From the IMG/VR virus record IMGVR_UViG_3300024259_000155, positions 1-23,611 of that record: 23,611 nucleotides of DNA. One strand, written 5' to 3'. The position numbers were made by a program, and so were the translations under genes. The notes under the pieces were generated by a model, which saw only the letters and a program-made list of their open reading frames with translations, did no database searches and was not told where the DNA came from. This stretch comes from a virus. Positions 1 to 6,973 of the stretch are shown piece after piece (within the stretch, counting starts at the first letter, position 1; every line of letters starts with the position of its first letter).

Positions 1-324
1 CATTGCGGGGAAGACAAGCCGCACGGCCTCCCACTCGCCCGGGTCATCAGCGCTTGCGACCTTGACTTGGGAGACCGCTTGGCAGGCGATCCGGTCGGAC
101 CACTCGGCGAGGTCTGCGATACCGGCCAGGCTGGGTGCGGCGGCCTCTTTCTTCTCGTCGTCGTCATTGGCGACAGCGATAGCCGCGGCCATTGCGTCGA
201 GCCCCACGCCAGCACGCGCCGCGTCTGCGGTCGTGAGTACGCGGACCTTCCATGTGATGGTCTGGTCGTCGATGGTCTGGACGACCTCGCGGGCCGTGTA
301 TTTTGCAAGTGCGCTGATTCCCAT
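1..324 (-). CDS. Tail protein, possible tail assembly chaperone (partial)
   Basis: The ATG at 324 is preceded by a GAGG-type ribosome site just after the tail tube stop codon, and the frame stays open to the window edge, giving 108 codons without a stop. The protein starts MGISALAKYTAREVV, has a Trp/Val-rich strand-like stretch, then a charged linker (NDDDEKKE) and an acidic helical part. I do not recognise a signature motif. In siphophages the gene directly after the tail tube gene is usually the tail assembly chaperone, which binds the tape measure protein, often with a programmed frameshift near its end. That job is inferred from position only. The C-terminus and any slippery site lie outside the window. 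Confidence 0.6.
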   Translation of the reverse strand, partial: MGISALAKYTAREVVQTIDDQTITWKVRVLTTADAARAGVGLDAMAAAIAVANDDDEKKEAAAPSLAGIADLAEWSDRIACQAVSQVKVASADDPGEWEAVRLVFPAM

Positions 325-335
325 GGGGGAGCCTC

Positions 336-1283
336 TTAGTTTGCCGTGGCGGTTGCCGTGGCGTTGATGAGTGCGAACTCAAAGGACGGATCGACCGAGT
401 CCGCGTAGGCCGAGAACGTGACGGTTTCGGTCAAGACGCCGAAGTCGCTAACGTCGCCGCTGATGACGGTGGCGATCGCGTTTCGGGCGGTGATCTGCAA
501 CGCGTTGGGGCTCGTGGCGCCCGTCGAGTTGATGACGAGATCCTGCTGAGTCTCGGCGAGGTGCGCGGTGTACTGGACGTCGTCGCGGTAGGACCGGACA
601 AGCACGACCTCGGCAGCACGGGGCGCGCTGATCTCCGGCTCGGTGGTCTCGGACGCGCCCAACTCGGGGATGCGAGCAAGCTGGTTGTTCAGCGAGATCG
701 ACAGCGAGCGAGTCCCCGCCACAAGACTGCCGTGCGTCGCGGTCCACGCGTGGTGGTGCTTGATGAACTCGGCGTCTGTGAACGTCGGGGTACCAGCCGA
801 AGCGCGAGCCGCCGAGGTCTGCCCGATGAAGTCGAGAGACAGCGTGGCGATCCCGTTCGCGGCGATCTCCAGCGTGCCGCTCGAGACCTTCATGCCCTCG
901 AAGACCTCCGAGTTGGTCGCGTTGCCGCGGATGACCTCGATCGTCAGGCTCGGGAGCGCGGCCGTCATGGCGTAGGTGTGCGTGTAGGGCGAACCCGTGC
1001 CGGACGTCGAGGACGAGCCAAGCCACGCGTCGAGGAGCATGCCGATCGCGTCGTAGCGGCCCTGGACGACGACGTTACCGCCCGCTTCAATGGACTCTTG
1101 GAACCGGTCGCGGCGGTCACCTGCGGCGCCCTGGCACAAGTGCGCGACGTCGCCGGAGATGACCGAGCGGGCGATGGTGGTTGAGACCACCTTCAGCCAG
1201 TTCGATCGGGCTACAGCCGTGCCCCATGTGGACTCGACACCGATGCCGATTGCTGCGCCGCGGCCTGAAGTGGGGACTGCCAT
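336..1283 (-). CDS. Major tail (tube) protein
   Basis: This 315-aa protein begins with a short stretch around AIGIGVESTWGTAVA (about residues 10-24). That pattern, 'G.E.TWGT.V', is typical of the Phage_tube_2 type of siphophage tail tube proteins. The remainder is beta-strand rich with many Thr/Ser/Val residues, as expected for a tube subunit that stacks in hexameric rings around the DNA exit channel. The ATG at 1283 has a CCGGAG ribosome site about five bases upstream. It follows the terminator-like and unknown tail genes and precedes the chaperone candidate, the usual siphophage order. Identification rests on the N-terminal motif, size and gene order; no search was run. Confidence 0.75.
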   Translation of the reverse strand: MAVPTSGRGAAIGIGVESTWGTAVARSNWLKVVSTTIARSVISGDVAHLCQGAAGDRRDRFQESIEAGGNVVVQGRYDAIGMLLDAWLGSSSTSGTGSPYTHTYAMTAALPSLTIEVIRGNATNSEVFEGMKVSSGTLEIAANGIATLSLDFIGQTSAARASAGTPTFTDAEFIKHHHAWTATHGSLVAGTRSLSISLNNQLARIPELGASETTEPEISAPRAAEVVLVRSYRDDVQYTAHLAETQQDLVINSTGATSPNALQITARNAIATVISGDVSDFGVLTETVTFSAYADSVDPSFEFALINATATATAN

Positions 1284-1298
1284 GGTTTCTCCGGGGGC

Positions 1299-2057
1299 CT
1301 ACGTTTCGTCGGCGGTGGTCACATCGAGAAGGAATCGAGGGGTAAGGACTCGCCCACCGGTCGTGGTGAGCGTGGGCGCGATGGTGTACTGATTCGCCGT
1401 CGTGCCTGCTTTGAGCAAGAAGCGCACGAGGCCATCCGCTGTCATGCGGGTTTCGGTCAGATCATACATTGCGGTCTGGTCGGCTGCCGCGAGCAGTACT
1501 TCGACGTCCACGCTCACGAGTTCTTCGCAGTCTGGGTGCCCGTTGTAGTGGGCGGTCCGCTTGGCGAGCACGGCGCGCACGTCAAGCCATACCATGATGG
1601 TCTCGGCGGCGGCCTTGCCGATGATCTGAGTCGGTCGCGTGGCCCCAGCGGGCCCGACGTAGGGCGACACTATCGGGCCGTCCACGTCGCACGTCCAGGC
1701 GTACCCGGTGCGCGCAGATGCGGCCGTAAATGACCCCTCGTTTGTGGTGTCGGAGCCGCCCGCGTAGATGAAGATCACGCCCATCACCTGCTCAGCGGGC
1801 GGGGTCCAGTTGTCGACCTCGACCACGAGCGTGCGGGTAGCGAACGTGAACGAGGACGCCTGCCAAGTCAGGTCCGTGGTCCCGTCGGCGTCGGTCACGC
1901 GGATCGTGGACTTGTCGTCGCTGGCCGCGTCGATGGCGTCCCAGAACTCGACGTGATCCGCGGGTACCGTGAACGAGATGTCAATGGCGGACGTGCCGGA
2001 CGTCAGCTTGTCGACAATGATCGGAACGCGAACCGTGCGGCCGGACTTCCAAGACAT
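1299..2057 (-). CDS. Hypothetical tail-module protein
   Basis: A 252-aa protein whose ATG overlaps the preceding stop by one base (TGATG), implying coupled translation with the tail terminator gene. I do not recognise its family. It is rich in Thr, Asp and Val and looks mostly beta. An N-terminal part of roughly 100 residues contains the segments STIRVTDADGTTDLTW and FATRTLVVEVDNW, and the C-terminal half is a second beta-rich region. Between terminator and tube a myophage would carry a much larger sheath protein, which this does not resemble. It may be a minor structural or tube-associated protein; function unknown. Confidence 0.7.
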   Translation of the reverse strand: MSWKSGRTVRVPIIVDKLTSGTSAIDISFTVPADHVEFWDAIDAASDDKSTIRVTDADGTTDLTWQASSFTFATRTLVVEVDNWTPPAEQVMGVIFIYAGGSDTTNEGSFTAASARTGYAWTCDVDGPIVSPYVGPAGATRPTQIIGKAAAETIMVWLDVRAVLAKRTAHYNGHPDCEELVSVDVEVLLAAADQTAMYDLTETRMTADGLVRFLLKAGTTANQYTIAPTLTTTGGRVLTPRFLLDVTTADET

Positions 2058-2530
2058 CAGGGCACCCCGTCGAGGTAGTGGCGAATGTCTATCCTGCCCG
2101 CGACGACGCCGAAGTTGAACCCGGAGTTTTCCTGAGCGCCGTCGAATGCGTCCCAGCCCATGAACTGGAGGTCATTCACGGCGCCCGACAACGAGCGGTC
2201 CGACCGGGTGGCGAGGAACACGTCATAGCCGAGACGCTCTGCCGCCTGAGTCCTGCCCGCGGGCGTGTTGTCCAGCCCCGCGACGAATCCCGCGAACTTG
2301 ACCTCTTGGAACGCGTCGTAGTCGCCGAGCTCGGGGCCGGCTTCGGTGCGCGTCACCTCGGTCCAGATGTAGACGATGGGCGCGCGTGGCTTGTGGTCGA
2401 CCGGCGGTGCACCCTGCACAACCTTGCCCGATGGCGTCAGGTCGTACGTGTAGTCGCCGGTTCCGTCGATGACCGTGGCCAGCAGCGTGGCCAGCGCCTC
2501 GCGGACGGTCTCAAGGGGGGAGGCAGGCAT
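2057..2530 (-). CDS. Tail terminator / minor tail protein
   Basis: A 157-aa protein of the size and position expected for a tail terminator, which caps the tail tube and joins it to the head-tail connectors. An N-terminal helix (PLETVREALATLLATVIDG) is followed by alternating strands including APIVYIWTEVTRT and a Gly/Phe-rich C-terminus ending DIRHYLDGVP. The start ATG overlaps the stop of the upstream gene by one base (TAATG). It follows the gp10/gpG-like gene and precedes tail genes, the standard HK97-like order. The call is from order, length and fold-like composition; no diagnostic motif is visible. Confidence 0.6.
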   Translation of the reverse strand: MPASPLETVREALATLLATVIDGTGDYTYDLTPSGKVVQGAPPVDHKPRAPIVYIWTEVTRTEAGPELGDYDAFQEVKFAGFVAGLDNTPAGRTQAAERLGYDVFLATRSDRSLSGAVNDLQFMGWDAFDGAQENSGFNFGVVAGRIDIRHYLDGVP

Positions 2531-3066
2531 TAGGCACCCGCCGATACGCGCTTGAACGCCTCGTCAAGCGACACGAGCAGCCGATTGGGGAACGCCTTCG
2601 AGGCATCGCGGGCGGCGGGCCCGAGGTATGGGCGCTTGGGCATGGTGACGCTCTGGACAACCACGAAGTTACCCGACCCGTCGCCGCGGCTGACTCCTGC
2701 CCGCGTGTCCCCCCCGCCCACCGAGAACCGGAGCGCTGCTGCCCTCTTCGGCCGGATGACTCCGCCAAACTCATGGATGCGCGCATAGACGACATCGGAC
2801 GCGCCCGACCGACCGCCAGCGCTCCACACGACCTCGGGACCGTTGGGGCCCTTGCGCACGTTGCCGGCGATGCTGCCCCGGAGGCGCCCGCTACGGACGT
2901 TCAGACCGGAGGCGCCACCTTTGGTCACGTTCAGCTTGGCGCGCGTCTCACCGTCCAGTGCCGCGCCGATAAGCGCCTTCCTGGCGGCACCCGACAGGCC
3001 CACAGACGACGCCTGCCCACCGAGGGACTTCAGGCGCTTGTTCATCTCCTCGACGGTGATACTCAC
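2530..3066 (-). CDS. Neck protein, HK97 gp10 / Mu gpG-like
   Basis: A 178-aa protein with an N-terminal helical segment (VEEMNKRLKSLGGQ), a central VYARIHEFGGVI motif (about residues 93-104) and a later MPKRPYLGPA stretch. The combination 'YA.IHEFGG ... P.RP[FY]L.PA' is characteristic of the HK97-gp10 / phage virion morphogenesis (Mu gpG, Phage_tail_S) group, which acts in tail completion and head-tail joining. The GTG start at 3066 forms a GTGA overlap with the connector gene upstream. A Gly/Ser/Asp-rich loop between the two motifs is longer than in compact homologues. The choice between the gp10 and gpG families is uncertain. Confidence 0.78.
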   Translation of the reverse strand: MSITVEEMNKRLKSLGGQASSVGLSGAARKALIGAALDGETRAKLNVTKGGASGLNVRSGRLRGSIAGNVRKGPNGPEVVWSAGGRSGASDVVYARIHEFGGVIRPKRAAALRFSVGGGDTRAGVSRGDGSGNFVVVQSVTMPKRPYLGPAARDASKAFPNRLLVSLDEAFKRVSAGA

Positions 3067-3689
3067 GCGACCCCCAGATGGATAATCAGGAAGCCGCTGT
3101 CAAGGATGGCCTTGACGTCGGGGAGTAGGCCGCGCGGCGACAGGCGAACCGTTGACGAGAGCTGAGTCACGCCCTCCAGCCCGATCCGGGGGATACCGCG
3201 GAATGCGTGGAGCGTCTGGAGAATGCACGCGTCTTTCAGGTCGTCGGGCACGGTCGCGAACCCAGCCACATAGACGACCTTGATCGCCGCGACAGAGTCC
3301 GACCACGCGCCGGCCGTTCCGTCGGGGCGCATGATGAACTCGCCCGACAGCAAATCGGTCTCGAAGTCGGTGCCGTCAACCACAAGATCGGCGGTGGCGT
3401 AGTCCATGTCAGGATCGTCGTGTACCGACGTGATTGACACGATGGGGACGCACGGGACGCGGACGGTCTGCCCACTCAGCCGCAAGACGGGGTGTGTGCC
3501 GCGCTTGCTGTAGTGCGTATAGGTCGTGTCTTCCATCGTCGGCGACACGGTGGCCGACGCGGGCGGGTACCCGCAATAGCGGGCGAACACGGCGCCCACC
3601 TTGCCGATCACAAGGTCAAGCAACGTGTCCTCGGCAGACACGAGCGAAGGGTCATAGGCGCGGACCTCGGCGGCGGAACACAGGGCCAC
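3063..3689 (-). CDS. Head-tail connector protein (gp6-like adaptor)
   Basis: A 208-aa protein starting MALCSAAEVRAYDPSLVSAEDTLLD style, that is, short turns followed by helices that continue as LDLVIGKVGAVFARYCGY. A central beta region (RVPCVPIVSITSVHDD) and a C-terminal helical region (DDLKDACILQTLHAFRG) follow. This helix-strand-helix layout with 'P..PI..I.SV' is typical of gp6-like head-tail connectors, which form the dodecameric adaptor ring under the portal. It begins with GTG at 3689, three bases after the stop of the upstream gene, with no strong Shine-Dalgarno, so coupling is likely. Gene position fits well. Confidence 0.75.
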   Translation of the reverse strand: MALCSAAEVRAYDPSLVSAEDTLLDLVIGKVGAVFARYCGYPPASATVSPTMEDTTYTHYSKRGTHPVLRLSGQTVRVPCVPIVSITSVHDDPDMDYATADLVVDGTDFETDLLSGEFIMRPDGTAGAWSDSVAAIKVVYVAGFATVPDDLKDACILQTLHAFRGIPRIGLEGVTQLSSTVRLSPRGLLPDVKAILDSGFLIIHLGVA

Positions 3690-3692
3690 GGG

Positions 3693-4031
3693 TCACGCTC
3701 CAGGGTCGGTCAGCACCTCAACACGAGCCGTTGCGGCCCGCTGGACAGAGTCGCGCCCGTCTTGCTGAAGGACGAGCAACTTGTCATCGTACTCACCAGC
3801 GGCGATGCCTTTCGACAGCGTCCGCCAGTGGATGCCCGCGAATGACCCGGCCGAAGCCATGGCCCGCGGTGCAGGGGTCGCCATTCGGTGCCAGTAGTCG
3901 GCAGGCAGGCGGTCGGCAGTGGCGGCAGGAACCTCCACCACCTCACCCTCTGCCACGACACGGGCAACGCCTGGGAGGGTACCGCGGTATCCTCCTGGCT
4001 TGTCGCATCGCATCGTGACGGGGTCGGCCAC
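3693..4031 (-). CDS. Hypothetical protein in head-neck cluster
   Basis: A 112-aa protein beginning with GTG immediately after the TAA stop of the upstream gene (TAAGTG, no gap). An internal ATG at codon 7 is an alternative start. The N-terminal half contains VARVVAEGEVVEVPAATADR, resembling the short beta-hairpin plus 'V.[VA]....A..L' pattern seen in small phage head-associated proteins. I cannot place it in a family. Its position between the head-associated small protein and the connector suggests a head or neck role, which is inference only. Confidence 0.6.
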   Translation of the reverse strand: MADPVTMRCDKPGGYRGTLPGVARVVAEGEVVEVPAATADRLPADYWHRMATPAPRAMASAGSFAGIHWRTLSKGIAAGEYDDKLLVLQQDGRDSVQRAATARVEVLTDPGA

Positions 4032-4433
4032 TTAGTCGCGCATGATGGGGCCGGAGAAGATGATCTCGCTGGCCGTCAGAACCACGCCGGTGCCGGCAAC
4101 AGACTTGACGGCGCTAACCACCTCGTCCGTTGAGACCTCGACATCCTCGCCGGTGCCGGTCAGAGTGATCTCGAACGGCGTGCCAGCCACCCACGAGCCA
4201 CCAGCCACGTCGGTGACGATGGTGCCGAGTGTGGTCGATCCGGCCTTGACGGTCAGGGTCGCGTAGTTGGTCGCGTGAGCGGTGACCGCGGCCGACGGTA
4301 CGACCGTGACCTTGGTGATCCGCATCTTGGCGGCCTGCTTCCACTGTCCGTAGTCGGACGGGGTGGACGCGGCGTTTCCGGCGTTGATGTTGGTCGGGAA
4401 GACCCGGACCTCGCCAAACTCAGGGGCAGACAT
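4032..4433 (-). CDS. Putative capsid-associated (decoration-like) protein
   Basis: A 133-aa beta-rich protein encoded directly after the capsid gene (12-base gap), with a GGAG ribosome site before ATG 4433. It has the pattern 'KMRITKVTVVPSAAVTAH' followed by YATLTVKAGSTTLGT and a C-terminal SEIIFSGP strand. Small beta-sandwich proteins of this kind, next to the capsid gene, are often head decoration or head fibre proteins. No motif proves that here. It could equally be an uncharacterised minor structural protein. Confidence 0.6.
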   Translation of the reverse strand: MSAPEFGEVRVFPTNINAGNAASTPSDYGQWKQAAKMRITKVTVVPSAAVTAHATNYATLTVKAGSTTLGTIVTDVAGGSWVAGTPFEITLTGTGEDVEVSTDEVVSAVKSVAGTGVVLTASEIIFSGPIMRD

Positions 4434-4445
4434 GGGCAGCTCCGA

Positions 4446-6035
4446 TCAGATGTTGTAGCCGTTGACGACGTTCGCGACCGACGCGGCGTCGGGCGTGTGC
4501 AGGGCGAGCCGCTGGGTGGCGACGAGGTTGACGATGCCCGACTTGATGTCGGTGTCGAGCTCGACGCGGGTGGACCGGCGGGAGTACCAGTTGAACCGGT
4601 TACGGAGGAACCCGCAGACGACGCCCTTGGTGGTGGTCGTCCCGTCGTAGAGGCCCGACGCGTTGAACTCGCTCGGCAACATCGGCGTGGTCGCGATGGC
4701 CCATGGGCCGACGACTGCGGGGAAGTTGCCGAGAATGGCGGCCTTCGGTCCGTACACGTCGACCGTCTTGGTTTCCGCGAGGCCCATGATCTTGCCGAGG
4801 TACACCGCGTAGCCGACCGCGAGCACCATGTCGGCGTTCGCAGGACCGAGCCCCTTCGGGCCAGCGACCAGCTCGGCGAGCTGGAGCAGGGTGGCGTACG
4901 TGAAGGTGGACATGTCCAACTCCGCGGCCGTGGTCAGGTCGTGAGCGCGGGCGCGCAGACCCAGCCAAGCCCGGCGAATGTCGCCAGAGCCGCCGAAGGT
5001 GGAGCCGGTCTCCCAGAGGCCGTCGACGTTCCAAGAGCCGATGCCGGTGTCTTGGTGCGTGGCGGCGGTGTCCGCGTGGAACAGCGCCTCTTCACGTCCG
5101 AGCATGTGGCCGCGGACGATGAGTTCACGCATCTCGGGGAGCGCCTGCACGATGCTGTCGTCGATTGCGTCGCGGTCCATCGGGATGTTGATCGCGAATC
5201 CCTTCGCGTCGATCGTGTTGCTGCCGGTCCCGGGAGTCGACCGGGTGAACTGCGACGGGTCGTCAGTCGTGATGTCGCCGTACAGGTAGGGGCGCGGGTT
5301 CGTCGACAGGAACGGCTTGATGAGGTTCTTGCCCTCCATCGGCCGTGTCGCGAGGGTGTCGCCGACCAGCCCGAAGTCAGACAGGGCGAGCGCCTTGTCA
5401 AGCTCGGCGAGCGTGATGTCGGGAATGAACTCGGCGCCGACACCGGCGGAGTCGGTGAAGACGCGCTCGACCCACTCGCCACCCTGCCGGCCCACTTCAC
5501 CGGGGCCGCTGCTCAGGTGGTAGCCCAGCTTGGCGAACGTCTTGGGGGCGTACTTGGCGAGGGTGTGGGGGTTGCCCAGCTCCTCGTGCTTGCCCTTGCG
5601 CCGGACCGCGGCGCAGATGACCGCAGCCTCGAAGAGGTCCTTGGCGTCTTTGTGCCAGTCGCCGTAGGTCTTCGCGGAGGTCAGGAGGCCCTCGACCTGC
5701 CCGACATCCTGCCCGGCAAACTTGACCTTGCCACCGAAGAGGCGGACGCGCTCGGAACCCTGGGTGGCGTCGCGGCTCACGAACTGGCGAAGCTCGCCTT
5801 CGGGGCCGTCGCGGCGGGCGCTTGCGTCACGGACGGATGCGGCGGCCTTCAGCTCGGCCAGCTCGCGGTCCATCGTGATGAAGTCGGCCTCAACCTTCTT
5901 CGCGCGCTCGTCGAGTTCCGACTGAGTGCGCTTGCCTTCTTTGAGGTCGGCGTGAAGGGTCTGGAACCCCTCAACGATCCGGTTTCGGGCATCGGCGTCG
6001 TTCTGCACGCCGTCAAGAGAGAAATCGCCAGCCAT
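4446..6035 (-). CDS. Major capsid protein, HK97 fold
   Basis: I start this at the ATG at 6035, which has a CCGGAG ribosome site about seven bases upstream, giving 529 aa. An upstream TTG at 6107 would add 24 residues but lies inside tandem repeats and is not favoured. Residues 15-68 form a charged helical, coiled-coil-like segment (ADFITMDRELAELKAAAS) resembling the HK97 delta domain, a built-in scaffold removed by the prohead protease. The rest has HK97-type features: a long central region with DSAGVGAEFIPD and a C-terminus with RFNWYSRRSTRVELDTD before the final strands. The protein would form the icosahedral shell. It lies between the protease and small head genes, as in HK97. Confidence 0.9.
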   Translation of the reverse strand: MAGDFSLDGVQNDADARNRIVEGFQTLHADLKEGKRTQSELDERAKKVEADFITMDRELAELKAAASVRDASARRDGPEGELRQFVSRDATQGSERVRLFGGKVKFAGQDVGQVEGLLTSAKTYGDWHKDAKDLFEAAVICAAVRRKGKHEELGNPHTLAKYAPKTFAKLGYHLSSGPGEVGRQGGEWVERVFTDSAGVGAEFIPDITLAELDKALALSDFGLVGDTLATRPMEGKNLIKPFLSTNPRPYLYGDITTDDPSQFTRSTPGTGSNTIDAKGFAINIPMDRDAIDDSIVQALPEMRELIVRGHMLGREEALFHADTAATHQDTGIGSWNVDGLWETGSTFGGSGDIRRAWLGLRARAHDLTTAAELDMSTFTYATLLQLAELVAGPKGLGPANADMVLAVGYAVYLGKIMGLAETKTVDVYGPKAAILGNFPAVVGPWAIATTPMLPSEFNASGLYDGTTTTKGVVCGFLRNRFNWYSRRSTRVELDTDIKSGIVNLVATQRLALHTPDAASVANVVNGYNI

Positions 6036-6059
6036 CAGGGACTCCGGGTTCGTGCGGCC

Positions 6060-6088
6060 ACCGTACCGTGGCTCGTGTGGTGTGTCAA
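6060..6088 (-). promoter_or_regulatory. Candidate promoter for the capsid gene
   Basis: On the minus strand TTGACA (6083-6088) is followed after exactly 17 bases by TACGGT (6060-6065), a perfect -35 box and a partial -10 box. The putative start would fall a short way upstream of the capsid ribosome site and ATG at 6035. The TTGACA box is the last part of the first 19-bp tandem repeat. Spacing and -35 box are seen directly; promoter activity is inferred. Confidence 0.45.
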
Positions 6089-6139
6089 TATGGAACAGGT
6101 GCGTCAATATGGAACAGGTGTATCATTTTGGAACAGGTG
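6083..6139 (-). repeat. Three 19-bp tandem repeats upstream of the capsid gene
   Basis: Read on the minus strand, three head-to-tail 19-bp units occur at 6121-6139, 6102-6120 and 6083-6101. All share CACCTGTTCCA; the two nearer the capsid gene are CACCTGTTCCATATTGACG and the same with a final A, while the outer unit is diverged (AAAATGATA). The outer unit carries the protease stop codon (6123-6125). The array sits between the protease and capsid genes. Head-to-tail sites about two helical turns apart suggest a protein-binding array, such as an activator or repressor site. Confidence 0.9.
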
Positions 6140-6965
6140 CGAGGAACGCGAACGCCGACCGCTTCGGGGCGCCCTCCACCTCGGTCGTCGTGTGAAGCCA
6201 GTCCAGCACGCCGGGGATCACGGGGGCGGCCTGTCGCTCCTGCCCTCCGTCCTGAACCAAGGCGCCCGCGTTCATCGGAACCGAGACCGGCGAGCATTCA
6301 AGCAGCAGGTTGTCGCGGAAGACCACACCCCGCTGGCTGAACCGCTGGTCGCCCTCGTCGAAGCTGGAGCGGTGGAGCACCTGAGCCGGAAGGAAACCAA
6401 CCGACACGGTGCGCACGACGTTCAGGGCCAGTTGCTCGGCCACGGTCATCGACAGCGGATAGGACGCGATGGGCACGGGTTCGAGGTCGCCCATCAACGC
6501 ACCGTCACGCACGCCGACGTTGTGCCAGATGCCCACGGGCGGATCGCTGGAGCGGTGGCCCCATGGCGCGACGGGGTTCTGCCGGAACTCATCGAGGCGC
6601 CACACCTGTTCCACGATGTCGCGGGCGCGGTCGCTGTCGGCGGTGCTCATGATGAACCGGAACCGCTCCTGCGCGCCCTCTTCGATCTCGTCCTCGTCGT
6701 CCTCGTGGGCTCGGTGGATGGTGAAGCCGTACGAGAACGCGCCGACCGATTGGCGGGTGACCGAGGCCAGCGCCCCGATCTCTTCGATGTCGGCGCTCGT
6801 GATGTCCCGCTCGTGCGAGATGATGGCCTCGATATCGCGGGGCCGGTTGCCGATGGCGCTCGACAGCACATCCAGCGCCCGCTTCTGCGGGGTGCCTGCG
6901 CGCTCGGCGTCGATGAGGAGCCGGAGGATTCCCGCGGCGGGAGTGTTCGTGATTCGGGTGAGCAT
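6123..6965 (-). CDS. HK97-family prohead protease (S78 type)
   Basis: A 280-aa serine protease expected to cleave the capsid delta domain and scaffold during head maturation. I start at ATG 6965, which has a TAGGAG site a few bases upstream; a longer frame start at 7001 lies inside the preceding gene. The catalytic region is clear: His137 in NPVAPWGHRSSDPPVG and Ser188 in VVRTVSVGFLP, preceded by a strand FRFIMSTADSDRARD typical of the family. Residues 1-85 form an extra helical N-terminal region, followed by an acidic linker (HEDDEDEIEEGAQ), making the protein longer than compact homologues. The final codons run into the 19-bp repeat array. Confidence 0.87.
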   Translation of the reverse strand: MLTRITNTPAAGILRLLIDAERAGTPQKRALDVLSSAIGNRPRDIEAIISHERDITSADIEEIGALASVTRQSVGAFSYGFTIHRAHEDDEDEIEEGAQERFRFIMSTADSDRARDIVEQVWRLDEFRQNPVAPWGHRSSDPPVGIWHNVGVRDGALMGDLEPVPIASYPLSMTVAEQLALNVVRTVSVGFLPAQVLHRSSFDEGDQRFSQRGVVFRDNLLLECSPVSVPMNAGALVQDGGQERQAAPVIPGVLDWLHTTTEVEGAPKRSAFAFLAPVPK

Positions 6966-6973
6966 GTCGGCTC

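Noticed and set aside
6036-6107. TTG start at 6107 for the capsid protein, adding 24 residues
   Set aside because: It lies in the tandem repeat and lacks a ribosome site, while ATG 6035 has a good one.
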